NCBI GenBank assembly: GCA_017308475.1
Contig: JAFKEU010000005.1
Span: forward strand, 496,001-560,000
Source of the DNA: Alphaproteobacteria bacterium
GTDB lineage: Bacteria; Pseudomonadota; Alphaproteobacteria; Micropepsales; Micropepsaceae
DNA length: 64,000 bases
Direction of reading: 5' to 3'
The translations under genes and the position numbers were made by a program. Below are positions 1 to 8,589 of the stretch, one piece after another; the stretch's first letter is position 1; each line of letters starts with the position of its first letter. The notes under the pieces are model-generated. The model saw only the letters and a list, made by a program, of their open reading frames with translations. It made no database searches and had not been told where the DNA came from.

Positions 1-534
1 CCGTTCGGTGCCGCCGCCTGGTGGGCAAAGGCGCCGCTGGAAACCGGCGCCGGCTTCGCGCTGGCGGGTTGGAAGCCGCTGTCGGAGGAAATCGATGCCG
101 AGCCGGTGCTGCGGCGCCTGCTGGGGATTTCCGCCGAAGCCGAATTGCTGACCTATTCCGATCCCCGCAGGGCGGTCTTCCGCTATGCTGGAATTGTCCT
201 GGGCCGGCTGACGGCGTGCCTGTTCCTGGGCGCGCCAGGTGCAGACCTGACAGGCATCGAACAGGCAAAGCCGCTCTTGGGCCGGGAACTGTCCGCCGCC
301 GAACGCATGGCGCTTCTGGCCGGCATTTCCGCACACGGCGCTGCGCCTGCTGGCCGCATCATCTGCGCCTGTTTCTCTGTCAGCGAAGGCAAAATCACCG
401 CCGCGATCCGCGATGACGGCCTGGCAAGCCCTGCCCAGATTGGCGCGGCGCTGAAGGCGGGCACCAATTGCGGCTCCTGCATTCCCGAAATCCGCAAGCT
501 GATCGGCGCGCAGTCGCCGGTCCTGGTGAGTTGA
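1..534 (+). CDS. nasA: Assimilatory nitrate reductase catalytic subunit, C-terminal part (partial)
   Basis: The reading frame is open from the first base, so the gene starts outside the window; 177 residues are visible. The last third is a BFD-like [2Fe-2S] domain, with a CxC pair in ICACFSV (nt 364-372) and a CxxC pair in TNCGSC (nt 469-480). This domain is the C-terminal extension of NasA-type molybdopterin nitrate reductases, where it passes electrons to the Mo cofactor for cytoplasmic reduction of nitrate to nitrite. The preceding segment resembles the end of the molybdopterin dinucleotide-binding domain of that family. The next gene, hemD, starts on the base after the stop, which fits a nitrate/nitrite assimilation operon needing siroheme. 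A related Mo reductase with a BFD tail is the alternative. Confidence 0.8.
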   Translation, partial: PFGAAAWWAKAPLETGAGFALAGWKPLSEEIDAEPVLRRLLGISAEAELLTYSDPRRAVFRYAGIVLGRLTACLFLGAPGADLTGIEQAKPLLGRELSAAERMALLAGISAHGAAPAGRIICACFSVSEGKITAAIRDDGLASPAQIGAALKAGTNCGSCIPEIRKLIGAQSPVLVS

Positions 535-1347
535 ATGGCGAAGCTGCACGGCCTGACCGTTCTGGTGCCGGAAAGCCGCGAGCTGGATCTGTTCGCGGCC
601 ATGCTGGAGGCCGAAGGCGCGGCTCCTCTACGTTGCCCGCTGGTTCAGATCATGGACCTCGACGATACCGGAGCGGCGCAGACCTGGCTCGAACAGGCCA
701 TTGCGGGCACCTTTCAGGACATCATCTGGCTGACCGGCGAGGGTTTGCGCCGCCTGCTGCCCATCGCCGAACAGATGGGCAGGCGCGAAGATTTCATTTC
801 CGCCCTGTCCGGGGCGCGCAACATCACGCGCGGCCCAAAACCGGCCCGTGCTCTGCGCGAGTTGGGCCTGGCTTCAGGGTTGGCCGCCCAGACCCCGACC
901 TCGCAAGGCGTGCTGGACGCGCTGGCCGGCGAAGACCTGAAAAGACGCGCCATCGGCGTGCAGCTCTATCCCGGCGACGGCGCCATTGCCCTGCCGGCGC
1001 AGCTTCGCGCCCGCGGGGCATGCGTCTGGCCGGTTACGCCTTATCGCTATGCCTCGCAGGCGCAGAACGACACCGTCGCCGCCAAAATTCGCAAGTTGGC
1101 TGATGGCGATATCGGCCTGATCGTTTTCACCGCCACGCCACAGATCGAGCGGCTGTTCGACGTGGCGGAGAAGACCGGCCTCAGGGCCGCGCTCGCCGCG
1201 GCGCTGACTCGCACGCCCATCGCCGTGATCGGCCCGGTCGCCGAAGACATGCTGCGCCGCCATGGCATTACGCCGGCGTTACGCCCCGAATCCAGCTTTC
1301 ACCTGAAGCCGCTTGTTCGTGCGATCATCGCCTGGAGGAACGCATGA
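535..1347 (+). CDS. hemD: Uroporphyrinogen-III synthase (HemD family)
   Basis: This 270-residue protein matches the HemD fold in outline: a first lobe beginning with a LTVLVPESRE strand, and a second lobe with LIVFTATPQIERL and a closing PIAVIGPVAEDML segment. HemD proteins are poorly conserved, but the TVLVPESRE opening and the VIGP near the end are typical. The enzyme cyclises hydroxymethylbilane to uroporphyrinogen III, the branch point to siroheme and haem. The ATG follows the nitrate reductase stop directly (TGAATG), so the genes are translationally coupled. That position suggests a role in supplying siroheme for nitrite reductase, possibly as a second hemD copy in the genome. Confidence 0.78.
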   Translation: MAKLHGLTVLVPESRELDLFAAMLEAEGAAPLRCPLVQIMDLDDTGAAQTWLEQAIAGTFQDIIWLTGEGLRRLLPIAEQMGRREDFISALSGARNITRGPKPARALRELGLASGLAAQTPTSQGVLDALAGEDLKRRAIGVQLYPGDGAIALPAQLRARGACVWPVTPYRYASQAQNDTVAAKIRKLADGDIGLIVFTATPQIERLFDVAEKTGLRAALAAALTRTPIAVIGPVAEDMLRRHGITPALRPESSFHLKPLVRAIIAWRNA

Positions 1348-1354
1348 ATGCCGC

Positions 1355-1473
1355 CTTGCCGGCAACCGCACGCGGCTGACCTGGCCGAACGGCAACTACA
1401 TCCAATATACCCATGATGCCCTGAACCGGATGAAGCAGGTCCAGCAGAACGGTAATACGGGTAATACGGTGAC
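1355..1473 (+). pseudogene. RHS/YD-repeat protein remnant
   Basis: About 40 codons read as a clear RHS (YD) repeat, with GNRTRLTWPNGN followed by YTHDALNRMKQV. This is the standard signature of the long cell-wall and polymorphic-toxin RHS proteins. Nothing RHS-like lies before or after it. The frame opens inside hemD in a different register and runs on through non-coding sequence and the tRNA, so this is an orphan fragment and not a gene. It suggests that an RHS locus once lay here, or that a fragment was moved in by recombination. Confidence 0.7.
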
Positions 1474-1510
1474 ATGCGCAGCGACGGGGCCGTGCGTTCT
1501 GCCCGCGTGC

Positions 1511-1545
1511 TGGACAGGCCGGTGGTGGACAGGCCGGTGGTGGAC
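1511..1545. repeat. 15-bp tandem repeat (about 2.3 copies)
   Basis: The unit TGGACAGGCCGGTGG occurs twice in perfect tandem (1511-1525 and 1526-1540), and a third copy starts (TGGACA). A shorter tandem of GGTAATACG lies about 60 bp upstream, near 1451-1469. Both lie in the non-coding scar after the RHS remnant and look like replication-slippage products. Confidence 0.8.
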
Positions 1546-1755
1546 AAGGGGGAGGGGTGGAAAATTTCGCCCCCAAACGGCCGCCCATCTTGCGGCTTTC
1601 GTCCCGGCCGGACGGCGGATATCCGGACGGGGACAGCCGGCGAATATCGGCTGCGGCTCTCAGCGCCCCCTGGCGACGAAGCGTCGTGAATATAGGGTGG
1701 GAACGTTCACCGTCTTAAACACCGTCTTTCTAGAACGGCCAGACTGGCTAAGTCC

Positions 1756-1832
1756 TGGCGCGCCCGAAAGGATTCGAACCTCTGACCCCCAGATTCGTAG
1801 TCTGGTGCTCTATCCAGCTGAGCTACGGGCGC
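1756..1832 (-). tRNA. tRNA-Arg (anticodon ACG), CCA encoded
   Basis: The complementary strand gives a full cloverleaf of 77 nt. The acceptor stem is GCGCCCG paired with CGGGCGC, and the D arm is GCTCAGCTGGATAGAGC. The anticodon stem CCAGA/TCTGG encloses the loop CTACGAA, giving anticodon ACG. The T arm contains GGTTCGAATCC. The 3' terminal CCA is encoded (top-strand TGG at 1756-1758). The ACG anticodon is read as ICG after TadA deamination and decodes CGU, CGC and CGA. No integrase gene is visible next to it. Confidence 0.97.
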
Positions 1833-2135
1833 GTTTGGAGGGCGCGAACCTATTGATGTGCCCTCCCAAAGGCAAGGACTTACCGTGGGGAGGCCTTTGG
1901 CGGCCCTTCTTTGCCCTCCAAGTCCCCGTAAAATCGTAAAATTCTCCCCGGAAGCGGCATACTGCTCCCTTGTCCCTGCCCGCTGCGCTGGTTAAGACTT
2001 GGGGGCAAAGGGTCCGCCGCCGCTGTCGTGGGGGCGCGGACGGGGTTGGGTGTGTTGGCGCCGCAAATCTGGGGCAGGCATCCTGGGTCTCCAGGGCGTC
2101 CACGAGGCTTCAGGCGCCAGGCAGCGGAGAGCATA
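1833..2135. other. Intergenic region between tRNA-Arg and lipoprotein gene
   Basis: This 303-bp stretch between the 5' end of the tRNA and the lipoprotein start should hold both promoters. It is G/C-rich with several C-runs, and I could not pick out a convincing -35/-10 pair. Only the lipoprotein ribosome-binding site (GGAG, six bases before the ATG) is clear. I see no coding sequence. Confidence 0.5.
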
Positions 2136-3296
2136 ATGAGGGGACTTCAGGCGCAGCAGAGGCTCAAAAAGGGCCTTTTCCTGGCTATTTCGCTGACGGG
2201 CGCTCTGTTGCTGTCCGCCTGTTCCGATATTGACAACATGTTTGGCGATGACCAGGCGGCCATGTCCGACCAGGTGGCCCCGCCAGACGCGGGGGCTCCG
2301 CCCACTGCTTCGGCCGGCGCACCAGCCACTTATGCCCCTGCCGGTGGTGTTTCCGGCACAGGCACGATGGCCACCATCACCCCGGTGACCATCGACCCGG
2401 GCAGCGACACCGGCACTGCCGTCAACAAGACCATTCAGTCCCTGCGCAGCCAGCTCTCGGGCCTGCAGCAGAAGCTGATGGGTAACGCCCAGCGTCTCGC
2501 GGACCTGCGCAATACCAGCACGGGCGCCGCTGGTGCCTATCAAGAGGCCAAGGCCCATATCGTTACCCGCCTGCAGGTGGGCACGACCAAGGGCAATCCC
2601 GAGCTGGTTGCCGAGTGGAATACCGCCCAGGCACAGCTGGATGCCTTGACAGCCAACATCAATGCCCTCAATTCCCTGGGCACCGAGGTGGCGAACGATT
2701 CCTCCGCCGCCCATTACGCCCTGAACCAGATCGGTGCGACCTTCAATGTTTCGGGGGCCGTCGATGAGGACCACCGCCAGTTGTCTGTGCTGGAGGACGA
2801 GACCAGTCAGATCATCGTACTGATCGACCGTCTGCTCAAGGAAGTCTCCGACAACGTGCAGCGCCAGACCGCCTATGTTGCCAGCGAGCGCGCCAATCTC
2901 ACCACGCTGGCTGCCTCCATCAAGAGCGGCGAGCTTTATAGCGGCGGGCTGGGCGTGCCGATGGGCGCAGTCTCGGGCTTGCAGCTGGCTGCTGGGGGGT
3001 CGCCACTGGTCGTGATTAAGTTCGATCATCCCAATGTCGACTATCAGCAGGCGTTGTATGCCGCACTGAGCCAGGCGCTGCAGAGCCGGCCCGGCGCAGG
3101 TTTCCAGGTGGTAGCCGTTTCGCCCACCAAGGGTTCGGCCGCGTCAGTCCAGATCGCTCAGACGACCGCTCGCCGCCATGCCGAGGACGTCATGCGGTCC
3201 ATGACGGACATGGGCGTTCCCGCCGCCCGCCTTAATGTGGCCTCGACCACCGATCCCAATGCCACCGCCAATGAAGTGCGCGTTTTCGTGCGCTGA
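2136..3296 (+). CDS. Exported lipoprotein with C-terminal OmpA-like segment (hypothetical)
   Basis: The 386-residue product begins with a basic n-region, a hydrophobic stretch and a lipobox LLSAC, so it should be lipidated at Cys28 and anchored in a membrane. A Pro/Ala/Gly-rich linker follows, then a long helical region (about 80-270) rich in Gln, Leu and Ala that is probably coiled coil. The last 120 residues include FQVVAVSP, RHAEDVMRSMTDMGVPAARL and an NEVRVFVR end, the layout of an OmpA-like peptidoglycan-binding domain, though I would not insist on it. The ATG at 2136 was chosen for its GGAG site and because it starts the signal peptide directly. It is a single-gene unit closed by a strong terminator. 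The exact role is unknown. Confidence 0.75.
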   Translation: MRGLQAQQRLKKGLFLAISLTGALLLSACSDIDNMFGDDQAAMSDQVAPPDAGAPPTASAGAPATYAPAGGVSGTGTMATITPVTIDPGSDTGTAVNKTIQSLRSQLSGLQQKLMGNAQRLADLRNTSTGAAGAYQEAKAHIVTRLQVGTTKGNPELVAEWNTAQAQLDALTANINALNSLGTEVANDSSAAHYALNQIGATFNVSGAVDEDHRQLSVLEDETSQIIVLIDRLLKEVSDNVQRQTAYVASERANLTTLAASIKSGELYSGGLGVPMGAVSGLQLAAGGSPLVVIKFDHPNVDYQQALYAALSQALQSRPGAGFQVVAVSPTKGSAASVQIAQTTARRHAEDVMRSMTDMGVPAARLNVASTTDPNATANEVRVFVR

Positions 3297-3316
3297 CGTT
3301 TTGGCGAGCCGTGACC

Positions 3317-3348
3317 AAAGGCCCCGCCCGATGGCGGGGCCTTTTTCT
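3317..3348 (+). terminator. Intrinsic terminator after the lipoprotein gene
   Basis: A 12-bp perfect stem AAAGGCCCCGCC / GGCGGGGCCTTT with a CGAT loop (3317-3328, 3333-3344) runs into TTTTTCTTT. It lies 20 bases past the lipoprotein stop and before the ggt start. Confidence 0.92.
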
Positions 3349-3406
3349 TTGTTGCCCCACCCGCATCCTGCCATACCATGGTGCAGAAGCTAACACGGTG
3401 ACGGTC

Positions 3407-5122
3407 ATGCGGTTTTTGCGGCGGTTCCTGGCGCTTGCCTGCGTTTTTCTTCTGCCTGTCGCCGCGGTTGCCGACGTCCAGCCTGGCTTCATCCAGCCGT
3501 TTGCCAGGCATGAAATGGTGGCAGCGGCCAATCCACTGGCCGCCGAGGCGGGGCTGGAGATGCTCAAGGCTGGCGGCTCGGCTGTTGATGCTGCCATTGC
3601 CGTGCAGATGGTCCTCAACCTGGTCGAGCCGGAATCCTCTGGCATAGGTGGCGGCGCCTTCATGCTTGCCTTCGATCCCAGGACCAGAACCACCACCAGT
3701 TTTGACGGGCGCGAAATGGCCCCGGCCTCGGCTATGCCGGGGATGTTCCTTGGCCCTGATGGCAAGGCGCGACCCAAGCTTCAGGCCATTCCGGGCGGCC
3801 TGTCAGTGGGCGTGCCCGGGGTGATTGCCATGCTGGAGATGGCGCACAAGAAGTACGGGAAGCTGCCCTGGGCGCGGCTGTTCCAGCCCGCGATCAAACT
3901 TGCCGAGAACGGTTTTCCGGTGGGGCCGAAACTGGCGCGCACAATCGCACGCTGGCCACAGATGGCGGATATGCCCGACATCCGTCACACTTTCCATCAC
4001 TCGGACGGCACGCCTTTTAAGGAAGGCGAGATCCTGAAAGAGCCCAAACTTGCGGCCAGTTTGCGCGCGGTTGCCGAGGGCGGGGGCAAGGCCTTCTATT
4101 CCGGCGAGATAGCGCAAGAGATCGTGAACGCCGTCCAGCATGCGCCGCGCAACCAGGGTGGCATGACGCTTGCTGATCTTGCCGGCTATCGCGCAAAAGA
4201 GCGTCCGCCGGTCTGCGGCGATTATCGGCAGTGGCGTCTGTGCTCGATGGGGCCGCCCAGCTCGGGCGGCATCGCCATCGTGCAGATACTGGGCATGCTG
4301 CAGCACTTTCCGGCGTCTCAGCTCCAGCCAAACACGCTGAGCGAAGCGCATCTGTTCACCCAGGCGAGCCGCCTGGCCTACGCCGATCGCGCCAAGTATC
4401 TCGCCGACAGCGATTTCGTCGACGTGCCGGTCAAGGGCTTGTTGGACAAGGGTTATATCGCCAGCCGTGCCGCGCTGATCAATCCCAGCAAGGATATGGG
4501 CAAAGCGGAAGCCGGCAATCCGCCGGAGAAGCACGCTCAGTTCAGTCCGCAGATCTCGCCAGTGCTCCATGGCACCAGCCACATGACCATCGTCGATCGC
4601 AACGGTATGGTGATCGCCATGACCACCTCAGTCGAGTTTGTCTTCGGCGCCGAGATCATGGCCGGCGGATTCCTGCTCAATAATACCCTGACGGATTTTT
4701 CCCTCCAGCCGGAGATCGACGGTAAATTGGTGGCTAACGCGCCCGCGCCGGACAAGCGGCCGCTCAGCGCCATGTCCCCCACCATCGTCTTCGACAGGGA
4801 CGGGAATTTCCTTTTGTCGGTGGGTTCTCCGGGCGGGCCCGCCATCATTGATTACGTTGCCCAGACTCTGGTGGCTATGCTGGACGGCGGGCTGACGCCG
4901 CAAAAGGCCATCGACCTGCCCCGCCAACTCAACCTCAATGGCCCCACGCGGTTGGAAAGCTCGCCTGCCAACGAAGCCCTGGTGCCCGGCCTCAAGGCGA
5001 TGGGCCATGACGTAACGATCCAAAACGGGGAGGGTAGTGGCCTGCACGGGATCGAGAAGGTCAAGGGCGGTTATATCGGCGGCGCCGACCCCCGTCGTGA
5101 CGGGGTCGTGATCGGCGACTGA
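3407..5122 (+). CDS. ggt: Gamma-glutamyltransferase (periplasmic)
   Basis: This 571-residue Ntn-hydrolase cleaves gamma-glutamyl bonds of glutathione and related compounds, and is autoprocessed into large and small subunits. The signal peptide is clear (MRFLRRFLALACVFLL, cut near VADVQ). Family landmarks are GGSAVDAAIAVQMVLNLVEP, SSGIGGGAF, the GTSHMTIVD processing site whose Thr (about residue 389) would be the nucleophile, and the late GSPGGPAI oxyanion region. Length matches the roughly 580-residue E. coli enzyme. The ATG at 3407 was chosen because it begins the signal peptide and lies beyond the upstream terminator; its ribosome-binding site is weak. The gene is apparently monocistronic. 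It probably supplies amino acids from periplasmic glutathione. Confidence 0.95.
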   Translation: MRFLRRFLALACVFLLPVAAVADVQPGFIQPFARHEMVAAANPLAAEAGLEMLKAGGSAVDAAIAVQMVLNLVEPESSGIGGGAFMLAFDPRTRTTTSFDGREMAPASAMPGMFLGPDGKARPKLQAIPGGLSVGVPGVIAMLEMAHKKYGKLPWARLFQPAIKLAENGFPVGPKLARTIARWPQMADMPDIRHTFHHSDGTPFKEGEILKEPKLAASLRAVAEGGGKAFYSGEIAQEIVNAVQHAPRNQGGMTLADLAGYRAKERPPVCGDYRQWRLCSMGPPSSGGIAIVQILGMLQHFPASQLQPNTLSEAHLFTQASRLAYADRAKYLADSDFVDVPVKGLLDKGYIASRAALINPSKDMGKAEAGNPPEKHAQFSPQISPVLHGTSHMTIVDRNGMVIAMTTSVEFVFGAEIMAGGFLLNNTLTDFSLQPEIDGKLVANAPAPDKRPLSAMSPTIVFDRDGNFLLSVGSPGGPAIIDYVAQTLVAMLDGGLTPQKAIDLPRQLNLNGPTRLESSPANEALVPGLKAMGHDVTIQNGEGSGLHGIEKVKGGYIGGADPRRDGVVIGD

Positions 5123-5253
5123 AATACCGTTTTATTTCAATTGCTTGAGCTATAAAGCGGCATTTCGTTGACAGCGGCGGGGCCAACGCCTAAAACCCCC
5201 GCTCTTTTCGAGCCTTTGGGCGCAAAACCGCACTTTTCGGAGCCTGGAAACCC

Positions 5254-5388
5254 ATGAAGCGCACCTTTCAGCCGAGCAAACTCGTGCGCAAGCGCCGCCA
5301 TGGTTTCCGTTCGCGCATGGCCACCGCCGGCGGACGCAAGGTCCTGAACCGCCGCCGCGCAAGCGGCCGCAAGAAGCTCTCGGCCTGA
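5254..5388 (+). CDS. rpmH: 50S ribosomal protein L34
   Basis: The 44-residue product [18 protein letters not shown] followed by [12 protein letters not shown] and a Lys/Arg-rich tail is L34, one of the smallest ribosomal proteins. It heads the conserved rpmH-rnpA-yidD-yidC series, which in many bacteria lies near the replication origin. No dnaA is visible, and the gene before it is ggt, so the usual origin context is absent here. It matters for annotation because it is too short for many gene callers. Confidence 0.98.
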   Translation: MKRTFQPSKLVRKRRHGFRSRMATAGGRKVLNRRRASGRKKLSA

Positions 5389-5468
5389 GCGAGGACCCAT
5401 CCGGCGCCCAACAGGAGCGGGTGGCCCGGGAGCGCGGATCGTCTGCGCCATCCAGGGGAAATATTACG

Positions 5469-5837
5469 GTGGATCGTCTGAGGAACCGCGCCGACTATCT
5501 GAGGGCCGCGCGTGGAGTTCGCCGTGTCGAGGGCGCAGTGACACTGGAAGCCTGTCCCACCCCCGAAAAAGATCGCCAGGACGGCCATTTACGCGTGGGT
5601 TTCACCGCCAGCCGCAAAGTCGGTAATGCCGTCACCCGCAATCGGGCCCGCCGGCACCTGCGTGCGGCCGCCTCGCAGCTTCTGCCCCTTTTTGGATGGG
5701 CGGGGTATGATTATGTACTGGTCGCGCGCGGTACGATCGTGACGCGTCCTTTCGCGGCCCTGCTGTCGGATGTCACCAGAGCCCTGAGCGCTGCACACCG
5801 CAAACTGGACGCCACAGCGGGAGAACCTCATGCCTGA
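5469..5837 (+). CDS. rnpA: Ribonuclease P protein component
   Basis: RnpA binds the catalytic RNA of RNase P and helps it cut the 5' leader from tRNA precursors. The 122-residue protein has the family signature around [14 protein letters not shown] (the RNR motif) and the basic [11 protein letters not shown] strand. I chose the GTG at 5469 because AGGGGAA lies eight bases upstream and the resulting length is normal; an in-frame ATG at 5421 would add 16 unconserved residues. The end overlaps yidD by eight bases, so the two are translationally coupled, the usual arrangement. Confidence 0.95.
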   Translation: MDRLRNRADYLRAARGVRRVEGAVTLEACPTPEKDRQDGHLRVGFTASRKVGNAVTRNRARRHLRAAASQLLPLFGWAGYDYVLVARGTIVTRPFAALLSDVTRALSAAHRKLDATAGEPHA

Positions 5838-6111
5838 CTTCAGGCCTAGCTTTCGCCAGGCTGCTGTCGGGCTGCTGTCGGCGCCAATTCATATCTACCG
5901 GTCACTATTGTCGCCGCTTCTGCCGCCAAGTTGTCGTTATAATCCCACTTGCTCGGCTTACGCGCTGGAAGCCCTGAAGATTTATGGCCCTGTCCGGGGC
6001 CTTTGGCTGGCGGTGTGCCGGATCATGCGCTGCCACCCCATTTCCTGGCTCGGTGGCGGTGAAGGGGTTGACCCCGTTCCGCTGCCCCATCCCAAGCAGG
6101 GGCACTCATGA
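5830..6111 (+). CDS. yidD: Membrane protein insertion efficiency factor
   Basis: YidD (DUF37) is a small amphipathic protein at the inner face of the membrane that aids YidC-dependent insertion. The 93 residues contain the diagnostic [28 protein letters not shown] and [14 protein letters not shown] segments with all the conserved cysteines. The gene overlaps rnpA by eight bases and yidC by four (ATGA), which is the textbook arrangement. Confidence 0.96.
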   Translation: MPDFRPSFRQAAVGLLSAPIHIYRSLLSPLLPPSCRYNPTCSAYALEALKIYGPVRGLWLAVCRIMRCHPISWLGGGEGVDPVPLPHPKQGHS

Positions 6112-7880
6112 ACAACAACAAGAACCTCATTCTGGCCTTCGCTCTCAGTGCGCTGGTACTGTTCGCGTGGCAGTATTTCGTGGCGCGTCCGCAGATGCAG
6201 GCCGAACAGGCCAAGCAGGCGGCGCTGAGCCATCAAGAAAAGCCCAAGCTCAAGGAGGCGCCTGGCCTGCCAGGCATGAGCGCGCCTGCTGCCCATATGA
6301 GCCGCGAGGCGGCGCTGAAGGTGGGCGGCCAGCGGATCGTGGTCGATTCTCCGATGGTGGATGGCTCGATTTTGCTGAAGGGCGCCCGCTTCGACGATCT
6401 GCGGCTGAAGAAGTACCGCGAGACGGTGGACCCCAGCAGCCCAGAGATCGTGCTGCTTGCCCCAAAGAGCACCGCCTTCCCCTACTACGCCGAATTCGGT
6501 TGGGTAGGCGCTCAGCATTTGCCGAACGACAGCACCCCGTGGACCCAGGTCGGCGACAATGCCTTGACGCCCGGACATCCTGTGACACTGACATGGAACA
6601 ATGGACACGGCCTGGTTTTCACCCGCGCCATCGCCATCGACGACAGATACATGTTTACCGTCACTGACAAGGTCGCCAATGACGGTGGCGCGCCGGTCAC
6701 ACTCTATCCATATGGTTATGTCGCTCGCCAAGGCGTACCCACAACGCCGCATACCTGGATCCTGCATGAGGGCTTCGTCGGCGTGGCTGGCGGCAGCGAG
6801 GTCGACGCAAATTACACAGATTTCAAGGATCCGGGCACCCCGCCAAAGACCTTCTCGTCCACGGGTGGCTGGGTGGGCATCACAGACAAGTACTGGATGG
6901 CGGCGGTGGTGCCGCCCCAGGGCGAATCCTTCGATGGTGCTTATCAAGGCAGCAAGCTGCCCAACGCCGGCGACGCCTACCAGGCCAATTATCGCCTGGG
7001 CGCCCGCAATGTCGCACCCGGCGGTGCCGCCAGTGTGAAACACCGCCTGTTTGCCGGCGCCAAGGTCGTTGATATCCTGCGCGAATATCAAGATCGCGAA
7101 GGCATCGCGCAGTTCGACAAGGCGGTCGACTGGGGTTGGTTCTGGTTCTTTACCAAACCGCTCTTCTGGCTGTTGGACGTCTTTTACAAGTTCATCGGCA
7201 ATTTCGGCATCGCCATCCTCATGCTGACGGTGGCAGTCAAGCTGGCTTTCTTTCCTCTGGCCAACACGCAATTCAAGTCGATGAGCAAGATGAAGAAGGT
7301 GCAGCCGGAGATGGAGCGCCTGAAGAAAGCCCATGCCGACGACCCGCAGGCGATGCAGCAGCAGATGATGGAGCTGTACCGCCGCGAAAAGGTGAATCCC
7401 CTGTCCGGTTGTCTGCCGATTCTGATCCAGATTCCCGTCTTCTTCTCGCTGTATAAAGTCCTGTTCGTTACCATCGAGATGCGGCATGCGCCCTTTTATG
7501 GTTGGGTTCACGACCTGTCGGCGCCAGACCCCACATCAATCATCAATCTGTTTGGGCTTCTCCCTTTCAATCCGCACACGGTGGTGCCCGCGTTCCTGTC
7601 ATTCCTGTCGATCGGCATCTGGCCGATTCTGATGGGCATCACCCAATGGGTACAGACCAAGCTCAATCCGACCCCGGCCGATCCCATGCAGGCGCGCATG
7701 TTCACGATGATGCCGGTAATCTTCACTTTCATGTTTGCCACCTTCCCAGCGGGCCTGGTGATCTACTACACTTGGAATAATCTTTTGTCGGTAGCACAGC
7801 AGTACTTCATCATGCGGCGTCAGGGCGTCGAGGTGAAATTCTTCGACAAGCCCAAGAAGCTGACTGCGGCCAATGACTGA
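6108..7880 (+). CDS. yidC: Membrane protein insertase YidC (Oxa1 family)
   Basis: The 590-residue insertase places proteins in the inner membrane, alone or with SecYEG. An N-terminal transmembrane helix (about 5-24, [15 protein letters not shown]) is followed by the large periplasmic beta domain (about 60-340). The Oxa1 core (about 355-575) carries the cytoplasmic coiled loop [15 protein letters not shown] and the helices around [20 protein letters not shown], and the chain ends in a basic tail. This is the gram-negative architecture with its usual length. It overlaps the genes on both sides, so rnpA-yidD-yidC-engB form one transcription unit. Confidence 0.98.
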   Translation: MNNNKNLILAFALSALVLFAWQYFVARPQMQAEQAKQAALSHQEKPKLKEAPGLPGMSAPAAHMSREAALKVGGQRIVVDSPMVDGSILLKGARFDDLRLKKYRETVDPSSPEIVLLAPKSTAFPYYAEFGWVGAQHLPNDSTPWTQVGDNALTPGHPVTLTWNNGHGLVFTRAIAIDDRYMFTVTDKVANDGGAPVTLYPYGYVARQGVPTTPHTWILHEGFVGVAGGSEVDANYTDFKDPGTPPKTFSSTGGWVGITDKYWMAAVVPPQGESFDGAYQGSKLPNAGDAYQANYRLGARNVAPGGAASVKHRLFAGAKVVDILREYQDREGIAQFDKAVDWGWFWFFTKPLFWLLDVFYKFIGNFGIAILMLTVAVKLAFFPLANTQFKSMSKMKKVQPEMERLKKAHADDPQAMQQQMMELYRREKVNPLSGCLPILIQIPVFFSLYKVLFVTIEMRHAPFYGWVHDLSAPDPTSIINLFGLLPFNPHTVVPAFLSFLSIGIWPILMGITQWVQTKLNPTPADPMQARMFTMMPVIFTFMFATFPAGLVIYYTWNNLLSVAQQYFIMRRQGVEVKFFDKPKKLTAAND

Positions 7881-8514
7881 GGAAGCGCAGGCTTCGGTTG
7901 AGGAGATCGAAGCCGCGCGCAGGCTCTTTGCGGGCCGCTGCGACTTCGTGTGGGGCGCGACCTCGGCCCAGAACCTGCCGCCGGAAAAGCTTGACGAAGT
8001 GGCCTTTGTCGGCCGTTCCAACGCAGGCAAGTCCTCTTTGGTCAACGCGCTGACCGGGCGAAAGGCACTGGCGCGTGTCTCTCAGACGCCGGGAGCTACC
8101 CGCCAGATAAATTTCTTCGATCTGGGCGGCCAGTTAATGCTGGTTGACTTGCCGGGCTACGGTTTCGCGAAGCGCTCCAAAATGGAAGCCGCCCAGTGGC
8201 AGGAGATGATTTTTGTATATTTGCGTGGTCGGGCACGTTTGCGACGCGTGGCGCTGCTCATCGACGCCCGCCGCGGAGCGATGGACAGCGACCGCCAGGT
8301 TATGGAACTGCTGGACCGGACTGCGGTGTCCTACCTGCTGGTTCTGACCAAGGTCGACGAGCTCGACAAGGCTGCTCTGGACCAATCCCGGGCGGGCGCC
8401 ACCGCCGAGGCCGCAAATCACACCGCCGCCCTGCAACAGGTGATTTTGACTTCGACCCTGAGCGGCACCGGAATACCAGACTTGCGAGCCCATCTGGCTT
8501 CGCTGGGCCGTTAG
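7873..8514 (+). CDS. engB: Ribosome biogenesis GTP-binding protein EngB (YsxC/YihA)
   Basis: This essential GTPase helps assemble the large ribosomal subunit. All GTPase boxes are visible in the 213 residues: G1 GRSNAGKSS, G2 TPGATRQINFF, G3 DLPGYG and G4 TKVDEL. The Gly-Tyr-Gly after G3 and the TPGxT switch are diagnostic of the EngB subgroup. The start overlaps yidC by eight bases. Confidence 0.97.
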   Translation: MTEEAQASVEEIEAARRLFAGRCDFVWGATSAQNLPPEKLDEVAFVGRSNAGKSSLVNALTGRKALARVSQTPGATRQINFFDLGGQLMLVDLPGYGFAKRSKMEAAQWQEMIFVYLRGRARLRRVALLIDARRGAMDSDRQVMELLDRTAVSYLLVLTKVDELDKAALDQSRAGATAEAANHTAALQQVILTSTLSGTGIPDLRAHLASLGR

Positions 8515-8589
8515 CCTTCCAACCAATAAAAAGTTAGAAACGGCGGGTCCGCCGCGCTATAAGGCGCGCGCCTTTTTGCCGGGTTGGTC

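Noticed and set aside
1511..1545. Possible CRISPR array
   Set aside because: Units are 15 bp, directly adjacent and without spacers, and no cas gene is present.
1313..1939. A 208-codon frame through the RHS fragment
   Set aside because: It starts inside hemD and reads through the tRNA gene; only the YD-repeat segment has a meaning.
5123..5253. Replication origin near rpmH
   Set aside because: rpmH is often close to oriC, but there is no dnaA, no cluster of DnaA boxes and no AT-rich unwinding stretch.
8515..8589. Terminator between engB and argB (GCGCGC-rich stretch before TTTTT)
   Set aside because: The sequence is GC-rich and partly palindromic, but I cannot draw a stable stem directly before the T-run.
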